Assembly (NCBI RefSeq): GCF_030814695.1
Contig: NZ_JAUSVL010000001.1
Span: 3,012,227-3,076,226 of the forward strand
DNA from: Oligosphaera ethanolica
Lineage (GTDB): Bacteria; Verrucomicrobiota; Lentisphaeria; Oligosphaerales; Oligosphaeraceae
DNA length: 64,000 bases
Direction of reading: 5' to 3'
Made by a program: the position numbers and the translations under genes. Positions 36,339-44,864 of the stretch are shown here, in pieces. Position 1 is the stretch's first letter, and each line of letters opens with the position of its first letter. The notes under the pieces were generated by a model. The model had not been told where the DNA came from and did not search any database. It saw nothing but the letters and a program-made list of their open reading frames with translations.

Positions 36339-37505
36339 ATGCAGCCCTTTCTTGATGACATCCGCGCCGATCTCGCCGCGCTCAAAAGCGGCGGCAACTA
36401 TCGCGCCTTGCGGGAAATCGCTCCTGAAGGCGACGGCCGTAGCCGCTACGATGGTCGCGTGCTCTGCAATCTTTCCAGCAACGACTACCTTGGTCTGGCT
36501 GGCGATGCCGAGCTGCGCGAGGATTTCTACCGGCAGTACAATGGCGACTGGCGGACGCCGGAGCTGGCGCTGTCCAGCGCCTCCAGTCGGCTGCTCACCG
36601 GCAACACGCCGGCATATGCGCGGCTGGAAACGGCGCTGAGCGAGCTCTACGGCGGCCGCGCCGCGCTGGTCTTCAACAGCGGCTACCACGCCAATATCGG
36701 CATTCTGCCAGCGCTGGCGAAGGCCGGCGACTTGGTCATTTCGGACAAACTCAATCACGCCAGCATCATTGACGGTCTCCGTATCTGCGGCGCGGAATTT
36801 CTCCGTTATCCGCATGTGGACCTCGATCGCTTGGAAGCCACGCTGGCGTCCCGGCGCCATGAGTACAAGCGGGTATTTGTGGTGACCGAGTCCATCTTCA
36901 GCATGGACGGCGACACCGTGGACCTGCGGCGGCTGGTGGCGCTCAAGGAACGCTACGACTGCGCGCTGGTGGTGGACGAAGCGCACGCCGTCGGTGTGCG
37001 GGGCCCCAAGGGCGCGGGCCTCTGCGCGGAGCAGGGCGTCGCCGAGCGTGTGGACGTGCTGATCGGCACCTTCGGCAAGGCGCTGGGATCCACCGGCGCT
37101 TACGCCATCATGGCGCCTGAGCTACGCGAGTACCTCATCAATCACATGCGCTCGTTGATTTTCACCACCGGTTTGCCGCCTGTGGTGCTAAATTGGAGCT
37201 GTTTCGCCCTCCAGCGCAGCGCGGCGATGGACCGCGAACGCGCCGAGCTCACGCGCCTCGGCGCAATGCTGCGCGGCTGGCTGTGCGAGGCCGGTCGGGA
37301 CGTGCCCGGCGACACGCAGATCGTGCCCTACGTCATCGGCGAAGCCGCCGCCGCACTTGCCGCCGCGCAGCGTTTTCTGGAGCGCGGCTTCATTGTGTTC
37401 GCCATTCGACCGCCGACCGTGCCCAAGGGGACATCGCGGCTGCGTTTTTCGCTGAGCGCGGCTTTGCGGGCTGACGACCTCGCGCCAATCCGGGAACTGC
37501 TATGA
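36339..37505 (+). CDS. bioF: 8-amino-7-oxononanoate synthase
   Basis: The 388-residue PLP enzyme condenses pimeloyl-ACP (or -CoA) with alanine. Hallmarks: NLSSNDYLGLAGD near residue 45, LVVDEAHAVGVRGPKGAGL near 215 (Asp binding the pyridine nitrogen) and the PLP lysine in GTFGKALGSTGAY near 247. It begins four bases after bioB and its stop overlaps bioG (ATGA), indicating one transcript with coupling. Confidence 0.96.
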   Translation: MQPFLDDIRADLAALKSGGNYRALREIAPEGDGRSRYDGRVLCNLSSNDYLGLAGDAELREDFYRQYNGDWRTPELALSSASSRLLTGNTPAYARLETALSELYGGRAALVFNSGYHANIGILPALAKAGDLVISDKLNHASIIDGLRICGAEFLRYPHVDLDRLEATLASRRHEYKRVFVVTESIFSMDGDTVDLRRLVALKERYDCALVVDEAHAVGVRGPKGAGLCAEQGVAERVDVLIGTFGKALGSTGAYAIMAPELREYLINHMRSLIFTTGLPPVVLNWSCFALQRSAAMDRERAELTRLGAMLRGWLCEAGRDVPGDTQIVPYVIGEAAAALAAAQRFLERGFIVFAIRPPTVPKGTSRLRFSLSAALRADDLAPIRELL

Positions 37506-38185
37506 AAACCACCTTTCTGCATCAGCATGGCCGCGAGCGGCTCCTGATTTTTTTCAATGGCTGGGGCATGGACAACGCGCTGTTCCAGCACTGGCGCGCT
37601 GACGCTTGCGACGTGCTCTGCGCTTGGGATTACCGAGAGCTCACGCCTCTGCCGGCTGTGGCCGGCTACCGCGATATTCGCCTGGTTGCCTGGTCGCTCG
37701 GCGTCTGGGCTGCCGCAGTCACGCCCATGCCGCGCTTGCAGCACGCCACGGCGGTCAATGGCACTCTCCAGCCCATCGACCAGCACAGCGGCATCCGCGC
37801 CGACGTCTTCCAGGGCACCATCGACAACTGGCTTGATGATCAAGCCCGCGAGCGCTTCCGCCAACGCGTCGCCGGCACGGCAGCAGCAAGTGCGACACCG
37901 CCGGCGACCGTCGCGGCGACCGCGGCTTCACCTTTTCCCCCGGGCCGCCTGCCATTGGATCAGCGTGACGAGCTGCTGGCCCTGCAGCAGAATATCACCA
38001 GCCTGCCCGTACCGGCGACTATCTACGACTGCGCGCTGATTGGCGGGCGCGACCGTATCTTCCCGCCATCGGCGCAGCGGCGATTCTGGTTGACGACCGC
38101 TGTGCGCATCCTCGAATGGCCCGACGCGCCACACTATCCCTTTGCGGCAATTCAGTCCTGGGAGGAGCTCTGGCATCTTGAATGA
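37502..38185 (+). CDS. bioG: Pimeloyl-ACP methyl ester esterase, BioG type
   Basis: The 227-residue product matches BioG (DUF452): LIFFNGWGMDNALFQHW at residues 15-31, ADACDVLCAWDYRELTPLPAV near 40, and the nucleophile elbow LVAWSLGVWAA near 63-73 with the catalytic Ser. It removes the methyl group from pimeloyl-ACP methyl ester after two elongation cycles, releasing pimeloyl-ACP for BioF. Position between bioF and bioC agrees with the BioC-BioG pathway of many anaerobes. Confidence 0.88.
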   Translation: MKTTFLHQHGRERLLIFFNGWGMDNALFQHWRADACDVLCAWDYRELTPLPAVAGYRDIRLVAWSLGVWAAAVTPMPRLQHATAVNGTLQPIDQHSGIRADVFQGTIDNWLDDQARERFRQRVAGTAAASATPPATVAATAASPFPPGRLPLDQRDELLALQQNITSLPVPATIYDCALIGGRDRIFPPSAQRRFWLTTAVRILEWPDAPHYPFAAIQSWEELWHLE

Positions 38186-38999
38186 GGTGGACAAAATTCG
38201 GGTACAGGCGCACTTCAGTCGCAGTCTGAGCACCTACCGCCAGGCCGCGCAGGTGCAATCGGCCATGGCTGACGCGCTCATGGCCGCGCTTGCCGAAGTC
38301 ACGCCCCGCCGGGACTTTCCCCGTATCCTCGAACTGGGCTGCGGCGACGGCCTGCTCAGCACCCGCATCGAAGAACAACTGCGCTATCAGCAGCTGACTT
38401 TGGTGGACATCGTGCCGGCCTGCGCAGCCTACCATAGTCAGCGCCGTAACGCGTCGTTTTTGGCTGGCGACATGGAAGATATGGCGCTGCCCGCTGCCGA
38501 CCTGGTCATGGCCGGCGCCGCGTTGCAGTGGGCCCGCGATCTGCCCGCGCTGCTGCGCCGCATCGGCAGCGCTCTTGCGCCCGACGGCATGCTCGCTTTC
38601 AGCTCCTTCGGGCCAGAAAATCTCCGCGAGATCAAAGCCCTGACGGGGCGGTCGCTGGCTTATCTGAGCATGAGCGAACTGATCACCATGCTGGAAATGG
38701 CCAACTTCGCGGTACTATGCGCGCGGGAGCAGCATAGCGTCATGACGTTTTCCACACCGCTGGCCGTGCTGCGGCACCTTCGCGAAACCGGCGTCAATGG
38801 CGTCAGGGCAGAACGGCCGTGGACGCGGCAGGCCCTGCGGAATTTCACGGAGCGTTATCAGGAACAGTTCAGCCTGGCCGACGGCCAGTTGCCGTTGACC
38901 TACCACCCGCTGTGGATCGTGGCGCAAAAACGCCGCGCGGACGGCGGTGGCTGTGCAGCGGCAGTAGTTGCGCGAGGACCGATGTGGCCGTGTCCCTAA
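38178..38999 (+). CDS. bioC: Malonyl-ACP O-methyltransferase
   Basis: The 273-residue SAM methyltransferase starts the BioC pathway by masking malonyl-ACP. The SAM motif ILELGCGDGLLSTRI is near residue 45, and FSSFGPENLREIKALTG near 140 is characteristic of BioC. I choose the TTG at 38178 (LNEVDKIRVQAHFSRSLSTYR), overlapping the bioG stop, with GGAGGAG about ten bases upstream; the frame also opens at a TTG at 38142, which has no ribosome site. The C-terminal ~20 residues (RADGGGCAAAVVARG...) are unusual and may reflect read-through into repeat DNA. Confidence 0.88.
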   Translation: MNEVDKIRVQAHFSRSLSTYRQAAQVQSAMADALMAALAEVTPRRDFPRILELGCGDGLLSTRIEEQLRYQQLTLVDIVPACAAYHSQRRNASFLAGDMEDMALPAADLVMAGAALQWARDLPALLRRIGSALAPDGMLAFSSFGPENLREIKALTGRSLAYLSMSELITMLEMANFAVLCAREQHSVMTFSTPLAVLRHLRETGVNGVRAERPWTRQALRNFTERYQEQFSLADGQLPLTYHPLWIVAQKRRADGGGCAAAVVARGPMWPCP

Positions 39000-39307
39000 A
39001 AGGAGATCATCCAAAAAGGATTGCCAAGCAATAATTGCCTGTCATAAGTATGTTTTCAATCTTTCTTTTCCCCAAAATAACCATGACTGCTGCGAAATCA
39101 GCAAAGAAAGCCCAGTTCATAACATCAGATGCTGACGCACAGCGTCTTGCGGCAAACGCGAAGCGATTGCCGCAAAGCGCTGTGCCGAAAAGGGATAGGT
39201 GGGGGAGCGCGAGGGGGAGGAAAGGGCCAATGGCCCTTTCCTCCCCCTCGCAAAACACAGCAAAACTTTTCGGCCAGCGTCGCCCCAGGCGGTAAGGAGT
39301 CATGCGG
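39000..39307. other. Spacer between bioC and bioD with strong hairpin
   Basis: No gene seen. The main feature is GAGGGGGAGGAAAGGGCCA (39211-39229) pairing perfectly with TGGCCCTTTCCTCCCCCTC (39231-39249) around a single A. On the minus strand the flanks (TTTTGCG before, GCGCTCCCCCACCTATCCC after) match those of the hairpin at 8474-8510, so this is the same repeat inverted. The hairpin may reduce read-through from bioC into bioDA. Near 39127-39180 there is another fold-back built on GCTGACGCACAGCGTC and TTGCGGCAAACGCGAAGCGA. Confidence 0.65.
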
Positions 39308-40012
39308 ATGAGCGTCTTTTTTATTAGCGGCATTGACACTGATATCGGCAAGACCGTCGCCGTCGGCGCCATGGCGCGCTATTTGCTGTCGCAAGGGCGG
39401 CGGGTGATCACCGTCAAGATGATCCAGACGGGCAACGAGGGTTTTTCCGAAGACCTGCAGAAGCACCGCGCCATGATGGGCGTGGGGCTTTTGCCTGAGG
39501 ATCGCGAGGGCCTGACCGCGCCACAGATACTGCCTTTCCCGGCGTCGCCGCACCTCGCTGCGAAACTGGCGGGTCGGCCAGTGGACCTCGCCGCCATCAG
39601 CAGCGCGGTCGCGACTCTCGCCCAGCGCTACGAGGTGGTGCTCGTTGAGGGCGCCGGCGGCCTGGCAGTGCCCCTGACGGAGGACGTCCTGACGGTGGAT
39701 TTTGCCGCCGGCCAGCATTGGCCGATGATCCTGGTGAGCTCGGGACGCCTGGGCAGTCTCAACCACAGTATCCAGGCGATGGAGATGGCCGCCGCGCGCA
39801 AACTCAACATCGTCGGCACGGTCTACAACTGGTGTCCGCAAGGCGATCCGACCATCTGCGCGGACTCGCGCCGCATGATCGGCGTCTTCCTCGGCCGCTA
39901 CGGACACCGGCAGGTCGTCGTCGATCTGCCAGAAATTCGTGGCGGCGGCGATGGTGTGGCGTCGGTGGTCGATTTTTCACCCATATTTGGAGCATGTGAT
40001 GATGGCGACTGA
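39308..40012 (+). CDS. bioD: ATP-dependent dethiobiotin synthetase
   Basis: The 234-residue product carries the P-loop GIDTDIGKTVAVGA (residues 7-20) near the start, KMIQTGNEG with the substrate Thr near 38, and EGAGGLAVPLTED near 115, all typical of BioD, which closes the ureido ring of 7,8-diaminopelargonate. AAGGAG lies eight bases upstream of the ATG at 39308; an in-frame ATG at 39302 is too close to that site. Its end overlaps bioA by 14 bases. Confidence 0.95.
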   Translation: MSVFFISGIDTDIGKTVAVGAMARYLLSQGRRVITVKMIQTGNEGFSEDLQKHRAMMGVGLLPEDREGLTAPQILPFPASPHLAAKLAGRPVDLAAISSAVATLAQRYEVVLVEGAGGLAVPLTEDVLTVDFAAGQHWPMILVSSGRLGSLNHSIQAMEMAAARKLNIVGTVYNWCPQGDPTICADSRRMIGVFLGRYGHRQVVVDLPEIRGGGDGVASVVDFSPIFGACDDGD

Positions 40013-41279
40013 CATTGAACGGCTGCTGGCTTTCGACCGGCAGCACTTGTGGCATCCTTACGCGTCAATGACGCAGCCGCCGCCGGCGAATCTGGTTGCG
40101 TCGGCGTTGGGCACGCGCATACGGTTGCAGGACGGCACGGAGCTGATTGACGCGGTTTCGAGCTGGTGGTGCATGGTGCACGGCCACAATCCGCCGGCGG
40201 TCATCGCAGCCATCCAGGAGCAGGCCGCGCAGTTCGCGCAGGTGATGTTTGCGGGTTTCACCCACCGGCCAGCCATCGAGCTGGCCGAGGCACTGCTGGC
40301 GGTCTGCCCGCCGTCGCTCAACCGCGTGTTCTATGCCGACACCGGCTCCATCGCGGTGGAATGCGCGCTCAAGATGGCCGCGCAGTACCAGGTCGCCAAG
40401 GGCCGGCCCAAGCGCTGCCGCATGGCGACCATCCGCGGCGGCTACCACGGCGATACCACCGGCGCCATGGCCGTCAGCGAACCAGCAGGTATGCACGAGA
40501 TTTTCCACGGCATCATGGTTCAGCATCTCTTCGCACCACAACCCCACTGCGAATTCGACCAGCCATGGCGAGACGACGACTTCGCGCCCATGGCCGAGCT
40601 GCTCCGTAAGCACCGCGATGAACTCGCCGCCGTGATCGTCGAGCCGATCTTCCAGGGCGGCAACGCCATGCGCTTCTATCACCCCGAGTACCTGCGCCAA
40701 CTCCGCGAGCTATGCTCGGAATTGGACATACTGCTCATCCTCGACGAAATCGCCACCGGCTTCGGCCGCACTGGGAAATTTTTTGCTCAGGAGCACGCGG
40801 GGATTGTACCGGACATCATGTGCGTCAGCAAGGCCCTGACTGGCGGCACCATCGCGTTAAGCGCGGTGTTGTGCAGCGGCGAGGTCGCCGACGGCATTTC
40901 TTCGGGCACGCCTGGTCAGTTCATGCACGGCCCGACCTACATGGCCAGTCCGTTGGCCTGCGCGGCGGGCTGCGCGGCGCTGCGGCTGTTCAAGAGCTAC
41001 GACTGGGCGGCGAACGTGCGCGCCATGGACGTGCAGTTGCGGCGTGAGCTGGCGCCCTGCCGTGAACTGGCCAACGTCAAAGCCGTGCGGGTGCTGGGCG
41101 CGACGGGCGTGCTGGAGCTGGCCAAGCTGCCGAGTTACGAGCGCGTACAGGAGGTGGTGATGGCCACCGGCGTGTGGATTCGCCCCTTCGATCACTGGCT
41201 CTACACCATGCCGCCATTCATCACGACGCCGGCCGAAATCAGTCGCATCACCGCCGCCATGCGCATGGCGGCAGAATAA
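39999..41279 (+). CDS. bioA: Adenosylmethionine-8-amino-7-oxononanoate aminotransferase
   Basis: The 426-residue class III PLP aminotransferase uses SAM as amino donor. It has the BioA-specific start DRQHLWHPYASM (about residues 12-23), SSWWCMVHGHNPP near 50, the conserved DEIATGFGRTGK near 248 and the PLP lysine in VSKALTGG near 277; HGPTYMASPLACAAG near 312 is also typical. GGAG lies six bases upstream of ATG 39999. It overlaps the end of bioD. Confidence 0.95.
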   Translation: MMATDIERLLAFDRQHLWHPYASMTQPPPANLVASALGTRIRLQDGTELIDAVSSWWCMVHGHNPPAVIAAIQEQAAQFAQVMFAGFTHRPAIELAEALLAVCPPSLNRVFYADTGSIAVECALKMAAQYQVAKGRPKRCRMATIRGGYHGDTTGAMAVSEPAGMHEIFHGIMVQHLFAPQPHCEFDQPWRDDDFAPMAELLRKHRDELAAVIVEPIFQGGNAMRFYHPEYLRQLRELCSELDILLILDEIATGFGRTGKFFAQEHAGIVPDIMCVSKALTGGTIALSAVLCSGEVADGISSGTPGQFMHGPTYMASPLACAAGCAALRLFKSYDWAANVRAMDVQLRRELAPCRELANVKAVRVLGATGVLELAKLPSYERVQEVVMATGVWIRPFDHWLYTMPPFITTPAEISRITAAMRMAAE

Positions 41280-41303
41280 GGCCCCTCTGGGAAGGAGTTC
41301 GCT

Positions 41304-42050
41304 ATGAACCAAGCAGGCACGATTAGCCCCGCCGGCGGTGTGGACGCCGCGCATGTCCTCGACCGCATTCCCTTCACGATCGATGTCGCCAGCATCGCCC
41401 GTCGCGTGCATTTGCCCGGCACGCCCGAGGATAATCCTGAGGACTGGCGCGATCTGGCAGCGCTGGTGGCGCGTTTTCAGGCCATCGGCCGACCAAAGGC
41501 CCTGTTGCGCCTGGCGGCAGTGACCAGCCACGACGCCAACGGCGTCGGCATCGACGGCCAGCATTATTTTGCCAGCAGCACGCTGGCCCAGCGCTTGGTT
41601 GATCAGCACCGCGTGTGGCTGTTCTGTGCGACGTGCGGGCAGGAGGTCGCGCCGCTGGCCGAGGGACTCGATGTCTTTCAGCAGCTGTGGTTCGAGGAAC
41701 TCAAGATGGCCCTGCTGACAGCGGCTAGCCAAGCCGTGCAGGACACGATCAAGCGCGCCTATGCCGTCAAGCGCCTGGCCAGCATGGCGCCGGGCTCCGG
41801 CGATGCCCAGCTTTGGCCCATCCAGGAGCTCCAGACGCTCTTTGCGGCACTCGCCGGCCAGGCACAGACGGCGCTCGGCGTGGAACTGACGGACTCCATG
41901 CTGATGCTGCCGAACAAAACCGTCGCCGGTGTGTATTTTGCCTCCGATGCGGCCTTCGCGACCTGCGAACTCTGTCACCGCGACGGCTGCCCCAACCGCC
42001 GCCAGCCTTTCAACCAGGATCTGTGGGCGAAGACCTTCCCCGGCCAGTGA
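41304..42050 (+). CDS. Stand-alone methionine-synthase (B12) activation-domain-like protein
   Basis: The 248-residue product resembles the vitamin B12-dependent methionine synthase activation domain as a separate protein: VWLFCATCGQEVAPLAEGLD near residue 108, the AVQDTIKRAYAVKRLASMAP stretch near 150 with PGSGDAQLWPIQELQTLF, and TDSMLMLPNKTVAGVYFASD near 200, the usual SAM-binding region. It ends with CELCHRDGCPNRRQPF, a possible metal site. Such free-standing domains in anaerobes are thought to help reactivate corrinoid proteins with SAM. AAGGAG lies eight bases upstream; it follows bioA by 24 bases, so it may be the last gene of the bio operon, an unexpected partner. Confidence 0.72.
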   Translation: MNQAGTISPAGGVDAAHVLDRIPFTIDVASIARRVHLPGTPEDNPEDWRDLAALVARFQAIGRPKALLRLAAVTSHDANGVGIDGQHYFASSTLAQRLVDQHRVWLFCATCGQEVAPLAEGLDVFQQLWFEELKMALLTAASQAVQDTIKRAYAVKRLASMAPGSGDAQLWPIQELQTLFAALAGQAQTALGVELTDSMLMLPNKTVAGVYFASDAAFATCELCHRDGCPNRRQPFNQDLWAKTFPGQ

Positions 42051-42161
42051 TCAATGTGCTCCGAGGGTGCTACAGTATGCACTTTTACGGAGCAGGGACG
42101 GCACCGTTTTTTATGGCGCTGACGACCTCGTCAACATGAAATCACATCAAGGAGTGTAGCG

Positions 42162-42947
42162 ATGAAACTTGCGAATCAGGTGGCCATTGTCACGGGCGGC
42201 GGCGGCGCCATCGGCCGGGCAATTGGTCGGCAACTGGCGGAAGAGGGCGCCACGGTCGTGCTCTTCGATCTCTTCAAGGACGGCGCCGAGCAGGCCGCCG
42301 CTGAAATCAACGCGCTCGGCAAGGGCCGCGCCGTGCCCTGCGTGGCCAATGTCAGCGTCTATGCGGACACGTGCGCGGCGGTGGACAAGGTCGTGCAGGA
42401 CTTCGGCCGCATTGATATCTTGGTCAACTGCGCCGGCGGCAGCGCCCGCGACAAGATGAGGGTGTACCACGAACAAACCATGGAGGTCGTCAACTGGATG
42501 CTCGGCGCCAATCTCTTCGGGCCCCTGCACTGCATCCACGCGGTGTCGAAGCACATGGTCAAGGCCAAGAGTGGCCGCATCATCAACATCACCTCGATCG
42601 TCGCTCTCAATGGCAAGCCGGCCTGCACGGAATACGCCGCCGCCAAAGGCGCTATCATCGCGGCGAGCAAGTGCCTGGCGATGGAACTCGGACCCCACAA
42701 CATCACCGTAAACTGCGTGGCGCCGGGCCTCGTTGAACGCAGGGAACTCACCCCGCAGCTGGAAGCAAACCTGGCTTACCGTCATTCCTGCGTCAACCGC
42801 GCTTGCCGGCAGGACGACATCGCCAACATGGTGCGATTCCTCGCATTGCCCGAAAGCGACTACATCACCGGCCAGAATATCGCCGTCGACGGCGGCAGAA
42901 GCCTCGGCCTCAAAGGCGACGATGTCCGCAAAATACCCGATCTGTGA
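42162..42947 (+). CDS. Short-chain dehydrogenase/reductase (FabG-like)
   Basis: The 261-residue classical SDR has the NAD(P) motif TGGGGAIGRAIG (residues 12-23), NCAGG near 88, a catalytic Ser in INITSIVALNGK and Tyr/Lys in YAAAKGA near 160, and the late PGLVERRELTP segment. The Asp at the end of beta2 (VVLFDLFKDG) suggests NAD(H). Substrate is likely a sugar or hydroxy acid but cannot be fixed. An AAGGAG ribosome site precedes the ATG. It is separated from the upstream gene by 111 bases with no clear regulatory signal. Confidence 0.88.
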   Translation: MKLANQVAIVTGGGGAIGRAIGRQLAEEGATVVLFDLFKDGAEQAAAEINALGKGRAVPCVANVSVYADTCAAVDKVVQDFGRIDILVNCAGGSARDKMRVYHEQTMEVVNWMLGANLFGPLHCIHAVSKHMVKAKSGRIINITSIVALNGKPACTEYAAAKGAIIAASKCLAMELGPHNITVNCVAPGLVERRELTPQLEANLAYRHSCVNRACRQDDIANMVRFLALPESDYITGQNIAVDGGRSLGLKGDDVRKIPDL

Positions 42948-42966
42948 TCGGACCACGATGTCAGGT

Positions 42967-43098
42967 GAACCACGAATGCACACGAAGTGACACGAATAAG
43001 AAAAAACAGATCAATGGGCCCCGTGGCGGACAGCTGTCCGCCCCGGGGCCCAGATTTTCTCCGTCTTCATTGGTGCTCTTTGGTGTTCATTGGTGGTT
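42967..43098. repeat. Palindromic interspersed element upstream of hipBA
   Basis: The ends GAACCACGAATGCACACGAA and TTGGTGTTCATTGGTGGTT are imperfect inverted repeats (about 16 of 20 positions), and the centre is TGGGCCCCGTGGCGGACA paired with TGTCCGCCCCGGGGCCCA (43015-43052, one mismatch). A second copy lies at 44711-44851 in the same orientation, on the other side of hipBA. No gene is encoded. Confidence 0.82.
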
Positions 43099-43204
43099 TT
43101 GTTATGCGGTGCCCCGATCGGGTTGAAAATGTGTCAAGTGGCATTAGTTTTGTTTTGTGCGCCCCGCTCGGGGCGAATTTTGCCAATTTCGAACAGGATC
43201 AATC

Positions 43205-43429
43205 ATGACTAGTGAACCATGTGACATGGCGCAGGTAGCGGCTATGGTCAAGGCCGAGCGCAAGGCTCAAGGGGTAACGCAAGTGCAGCTAGCCCAGCTG
43301 GCTAACGTCGGCGTGCGTTTTGTGCGTGACATTGAAGACGCGAAGGCGTCCGTGCATTTCGACAAGCTGCTGCGCGTGCTCCATACTCTCGGCGTGACCC
43401 TGGCGCTCTCAGGCAGACCCGGAGACTGA
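43205..43429 (+). CDS. hipB: HipB-like antitoxin (HTH)
   Basis: The 74-residue product is a compact XRE-type helix-turn-helix protein: VAAMVKAERKAQGVTQVQLA and QLANVGVRFVRDIEDAKASV cover helices 1-4, and VLHTLGVTLAL is the C-terminal strand typical of HipB/YozG-type antitoxins. AGGA lies eight bases before the ATG at 43205; the frame is open upstream to 43157. One base separates its stop from hipA, so the two are coupled. It should bind DNA upstream to repress the pair and neutralise HipA. Confidence 0.88.
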   Translation: MTSEPCDMAQVAAMVKAERKAQGVTQVQLAQLANVGVRFVRDIEDAKASVHFDKLLRVLHTLGVTLALSGRPGD

Positions 43430-43430
43430 C

Positions 43431-44669
43431 ATGAACTGCTTGCATGTATATTTGCACGGGCATAAAACGGGTGCCCTGCTGTCACAGGGTGGTGCTTTGT
43501 CGTTTCAGTACGATCCGGACTACCTGCGTTTAGCGACTGCAGCGCCACTTTCTTTTTCCCTGCCGCTGCGAGTCCAGCCTTATACGGGACCAACGACAGA
43601 AGCTTTTTTCAAGAATCTCCTGCCTCCTGACAATGTTCGCAAGCGCTTGGGTAAAATCCTGCATTTATCCCGGCATAACATCTTTGGTTTTCTTCAGGCC
43701 ATTGGTGGCGATTGTGCTGGCGCGGTGGCCTTTTATCCACTGGATCAGCCTGGCGGTGGGCAGTCAGCGCCTGCTTATCGGCCACTCTCTGAAGAGGAGT
43801 CGGTGCGGATTTTGGGTGAACTGCCGCTGCGTCCGCTCAACCTGGGTGTTGATGCGGGCTTTCGTATTTCTGGCGCAGGGGCGCAGGACAAGTTGATTGC
43901 CTGTGTGTCGGCTGGGCGGATATCCCTGCCCTTATATGGGACCCCATCGACGCATATCCTCAAACCGGCGGTTGCGGCCTATCCCGACAGTGTTTACAAT
44001 GAATATTTCTGCATGTCCTTGGCCAGGCGGGCCAAGTTGCCGGTTGCGGCCTCTGCGATACTGACGCTTGCCGGCGGTCATTACTACTGCACTGATCGTT
44101 ATGACCGTTGCCATGAGCAAGGGCGCTCCTACCGCCTGCATCAAGAGGATTTTTGCCAAATTTGTGGCGTCGATCCAGAAAACAAATATGAAAGCGAAGG
44201 CGGGCCGGGCATTAAGCAGTGCCTGCAGATGATCCGCGACATGCGGCTGGGGGCGGCGGCACAATTGACTTTTTTCCGTAGCGTCATTTTCAACTACTTG
44301 ATTGGCAATGGCGACGCACACGCCAAAAATTTTTCCGTGTTGTACCGCGGTGCAGGCATGTCCTTGGCTCCACTCTATGATCTGCTGAGTACGCGTGTTT
44401 ATCCGGCCTTGTCGGCGGAGAGTGCTATGAAGATTGGCGGCGAGGCGGTCTTCAATAAAATTAGTCGCGAGCATTTTGCACGCATGGCAGATGAGTGCGA
44501 TGTCCGCCCGCAGGTCGTACTGGATTTACTTGACGCGTTGGTAGCGATCTTGCCCCAGCTGGCACAAGCGCTGGCGGTTGAACTAAGTCGCGACTATCCA
44601 TCTACCATCTACGCGAAAATCATCGCAGTGATTGCGGAGCAGGTCAGTCGCGTTGCGCTTGCGAGATGA
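43431..44669 (+). CDS. hipA: HipA-family Ser/Thr kinase toxin
   Basis: The 412-residue product has the N-terminal HipA subdomain (about residues 5-105, with PYTGPTTEAFFKNLLPPDN) and the kinase core: RISGAGAQDKLIA near 146 (ATP loop), STHILKPA near 170, CTDRYDR near 222, LHQEDFCQICGV near 236, the catalytic loop YLIGNGDAHAKNFSVLY near 290 and LAPLYDLLST near 315 (metal Asp). All catalytic residues appear intact. HipA toxins phosphorylate glutamyl-tRNA synthetase, halting translation and promoting persistence. GGAG lies six bases upstream. Confidence 0.92.
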   Translation: MNCLHVYLHGHKTGALLSQGGALSFQYDPDYLRLATAAPLSFSLPLRVQPYTGPTTEAFFKNLLPPDNVRKRLGKILHLSRHNIFGFLQAIGGDCAGAVAFYPLDQPGGGQSAPAYRPLSEEESVRILGELPLRPLNLGVDAGFRISGAGAQDKLIACVSAGRISLPLYGTPSTHILKPAVAAYPDSVYNEYFCMSLARRAKLPVAASAILTLAGGHYYCTDRYDRCHEQGRSYRLHQEDFCQICGVDPENKYESEGGPGIKQCLQMIRDMRLGAAAQLTFFRSVIFNYLIGNGDAHAKNFSVLYRGAGMSLAPLYDLLSTRVYPALSAESAMKIGGEAVFNKISREHFARMADECDVRPQVVLDLLDALVAILPQLAQALAVELSRDYPSTIYAKIIAVIAEQVSRVALAR

Positions 44670-44710
44670 TGCGCCTGTGTCGCCATCGTCCCGATCGGGT
44701 TGTTTTTTTT

Positions 44711-44851
44711 GAACCACGAATGCACACGAAGTGACACGAAGAAGAAAATAAAGCAGAAAAAACGTGGGCCCCGGTGCGGACAGTTGTCCGCACCGGGGCC
44801 CAGATTTTATACTGTATTTATCTCGTGTCAATTGGTGTTCATTGGTGGTTC
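44711..44851. repeat. Palindromic interspersed element downstream of hipBA
   Basis: Same structure and orientation as the copy at 42967-43098. The centre here is a perfect palindrome, TGGGCCCCGGTGCGGACA and TGTCCGCACCGGGGCCCA separated by GT (44765-44802). It also could act as a bidirectional terminator between the convergent hipA and hcp. Confidence 0.82.
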
Positions 44852-44864
44852 TGTGTTTGCCGGG

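Noticed and set aside
42051-42161. Possible cobalamin or SAM riboswitch near the B12-activation-domain gene and SDR gene.
   Set aside because: The spacer is only ~110 bases and shows no B12-box or SAM-aptamer core; the activation-domain gene itself is only 24 bases after bioA.
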